Positions 61,999-64,000 of a stretch of 64,000 nt of DNA are shown in pieces (position 1 is the stretch's first letter; the number at the start of each line of letters is the position of its first letter). The DNA is from Molanna angustata. Its lineage: Eukaryota; Arthropoda; Insecta; Trichoptera; Molannidae. The stretch spans positions 15,734,943 through 15,798,942 of the forward strand of contig OY754977.1 of NCBI GenBank assembly GCA_963576475.1, in the 5' to 3' direction. Under the pieces are notes generated by a model. The model was given only the letters and a program-made list of their open reading frames with translations, did no database searches and was not told the origin of the DNA. Made by a program: the position numbers and the translations under genes.

Positions 61999-64000
61999 GA
62001 CATGAATATGAAAGGAATGTTGATTATGAACTAAATTCTCAAACACATAGTGAAAGAAGTGTAGATGAAGTATGGAACGACTTGAAAAGTGTTGTGTGCA
62101 AGGCTGCCAAGAATGCGTGCGGTGAAAGTAAAAGAGGAATGCAGACAGGTGATGCTTGGTGGAATGAATCGGTAAAAAATGCAGTTGATGCGAAAAAGGA
62201 AGCATGGAAGTTTTGGATATCTGTAAAAGGTACTGACAAAGAAAATAGAGCAAAAGAAGAGTACAAAGAATGCAAGAGGAGAGTAAAAGCTACAGTGAGA
62301 AATGAAAAAGATTGTATAAAAGAAAAAGAAAGTCAGAAAATAGTGAAAGACTTTACGGGTAACATGAAAATGTTCTGGAAAGGCATAGCTAAACGAAAGC
62401 AAGGGGAAGTAAAAGGTTCAAAGTGTATAAATGATAAAGATGGAAATATGCTGATAGATAACGAAAGTGTGAAAGAGAGGTGGTGTGAATATTTCAAAGA
62501 ATTGTATGAAAGCGCACAAGGTGACACAGTAAGACAGAGGACATGGATTATTGATGAGAATGAGAGAGATGAAATAACGGAAGAAGAGGTAAAAGAAGCG
62601 GTTAATCACGCGAAAACGGGTAAAGCCGCTGGTGTGGACTGTGTGGCAGCCGAATTTATCAAGTATGGCGGTAAAATATCTACGGAGTGGTGTCTATCGC
62701 TTTTCAATAAATGTTGGGAAGCTGGGTACACTCCGTCGGATTGGAAAAACGCAGTTGTAGTTCCTCTTTTCAAAGGGAAGGGATCAAAACTCGACTGCAA
62801 AAACTATAGAGCTATCAGCTTGTTAAGTTCGGTTGGCAAGATGTATGCAAGAATTATTGATAAGAGAATACGCAAGATTACGGAATGCAAGATATGGGAT
62901 GCGCAAGGTGCCTTTGTAGGAGGCAGAGGATGTATCGATCAAATTTTCTCTTTACGTATGGCTACAGAAAAGGTTCTGCATAAAAACCAGAAACTTTTCT
63001 GTGCGTTCATAGACCTAGAGAAGGCATATGATAAAGTGGATAGAGAAAAATTGTGGGATATCCTATCGATATATGGAGTGAAGAGCAAACTAATACGTGC
63101 CGTTGCGTCTCTGTATGAAAATAGTGGAGCCTGTGTCCGTGTCAACGATGCGTTGACAACATGGTTCCCTATTAATAAAGGGGTGAAGCAAGGCTGCGTA
63201 TTATCTCCATGGCTGTTCAATCTGTATATTGATCACTACGTTAGGACATTGAAGAATGAAAATAAAGGTCTGAAACTAAGTACTGTAAACGTACGTGATT
63301 TGATGTATGCAGACGACAAAGTGGTGATTGCTGAATGTGCGGATGAGTTACAGTATTTAGTGAATAAAGTGTATGAAGGATGCCTGCAAAATGGACTGAG
63401 AATGAATGTTAGTAAATCTAAGATATTGGTATTTGAAAAGACTGAAAGTATAACTGCATGTATGATAAAAGTAGAGAACGAATGGCTAGAACAAGTTGAG
63501 GAATATTTATATTTGGGGAGTATGTTTGAACGGAATGGAAGACCCGATAAAGATATTGAAAGAAGAGTTATGACAGGGAATAGAATAAACGGAGCACTTA
63601 GACCAGTAATGTCCGACCCAAGCATCTCAAAAGAAGCCAAAATTGTAGTACACAATGCAATTGTGGTGCCTACTTTGACGTATGCTAGTGAAACATGGAC
63701 CTGGCAAAGAACACATGAAAGTAGAATTAATGCTGTAGAAATGAGATCACTAAGAAGAGTATGTAATAGAACGATATATGATAGAATAAAAAATGAGGAC
63801 ATAAGGAGAGAATGCAAGTTAAAGAAGGATATTATATGTAAAATGAAAGTGAATGCTTTAAGGTGGTTTGGACATATAGAAAGAATGAACGATGAACGAC
63901 TGACCAAAAAAATATACATGGGTGCAAGAGATGGAGTGAATAGCAGAGGTCGCCCCAGAAAGGGATGGCATGACCATGTGAATGATATTTTGAAAGAAGG
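61983..64000 (+). CDS. RTE-like LINE reverse transcriptase, open to the window edge
   Basis: I translated the plus strand in the frame with codon starts at multiples of three and found no stop from 61938 to the right edge (at least 670 codons). Motifs in order: AVVVPLFKGKGS and NYRAISLLS; QGAFVGGRGCIDQIFSL; FIDLEKAYD (motif A, 63006-63032); GVKQGCVLSPWLFNLYI (motif B); YADD (63306-63317); EEYLYLGSMF; then the C-terminal ASETWTW, MRSLRRVCNRT and ALRWFGHIERM. It lies -1 to the endonuclease frame; one apparent base deletion near 61980 separates them. The catalytic box is intact. The C-terminus and 3' end are outside the window. Confidence 0.9.

Noticed and set aside
62031..63919. Long minus-strand ORFs, including one of 227 codons at 63236-63919
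   Set aside because: Shadows of the plus-strand LINE reverse transcriptase, which is open throughout with all motifs.

Overview
ORGANISM AND CHARACTER. This is a very AT-rich eukaryotic window, almost certainly arthropod and most likely insect. The evidence is the mix of transposon families: Bel-Pao and Ty3/Gypsy LTR elements, Penelope-like remnants with a GIY-YIG tail, RTE-like LINEs with (CTT)n-type 3' ends, tRNA-derived SINEs and a mariner-type transposon. Frequent TAGGTACCTA-type palindromes would fit Lepidoptera, but this is a weak hint. I found no convincing host protein-coding gene; the only host-like signal is a possible non-coding first exon at 58215-58498. The window is an archive of nested mobile elements. 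LAYOUT. (1) 1-11704: a minus-strand Ty3/Gypsy element with identical-looking LTRs (the left one cut by the window edge), gag, a -1 frameshift heptamer, pol and a primer-binding site matching tRNA-Lys(CUU). Between pol and the 3' LTR it carries a Penelope-like fragment with 89-bp inverted arms, each holding a hammerhead-ribozyme-like motif. (2) 11705-14840: long (TA)n tracts around another Penelope-type inverted repeat, then an isolated GC-rich block. (3) 14841-21061: a minus-strand Bel-Pao element, complete from LTR to LTR with a 5-bp target duplication, its gag-pol frame broken by one in-frame stop. (4) 21062-28330: dispersed repeats, two inverted minisatellite blocks around a SINE, and a complex tandem array with a possible Helitron-like end. 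(5) 28330-34880: an old minus-strand LINE reverse-transcriptase copy cut in two by a plus-strand LTR element (28818-34376). That LTR element carries an intact His/Pro-repeat Gag-like ORF and a reduced Bel-like ORF with neither the YVDD box nor an integrase. (6) 34880-51480: many 5'-truncated LINE tails from several families, SINEs, foldback elements, a deleted mariner-type element and further hammerhead-like motifs at 42167, 45055 and 51389. (7) 51480-61170: mostly unrecognised AT-rich sequence with small tandem repeats, the possible first exon, and a full-length SINE. (8) 61174-64000: an RTE-like LINE running off the right edge, with endonuclease and reverse transcriptase separated by an apparent one-base deletion. 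HOW THE PARTS RELATE. The strongest candidate for something unusual is the set of hammerhead-like motifs that share a self-complementary loop-free stem III and sit in or near Penelope-type inverted arms. The second is the reduced Bel-like element at 28818-34376, which keeps two long ORFs, a repeating CCGCAT vocabulary and well-formed LTRs without the catalytic parts needed for its own mobility. All identifications are by reading motifs; no database search was run.
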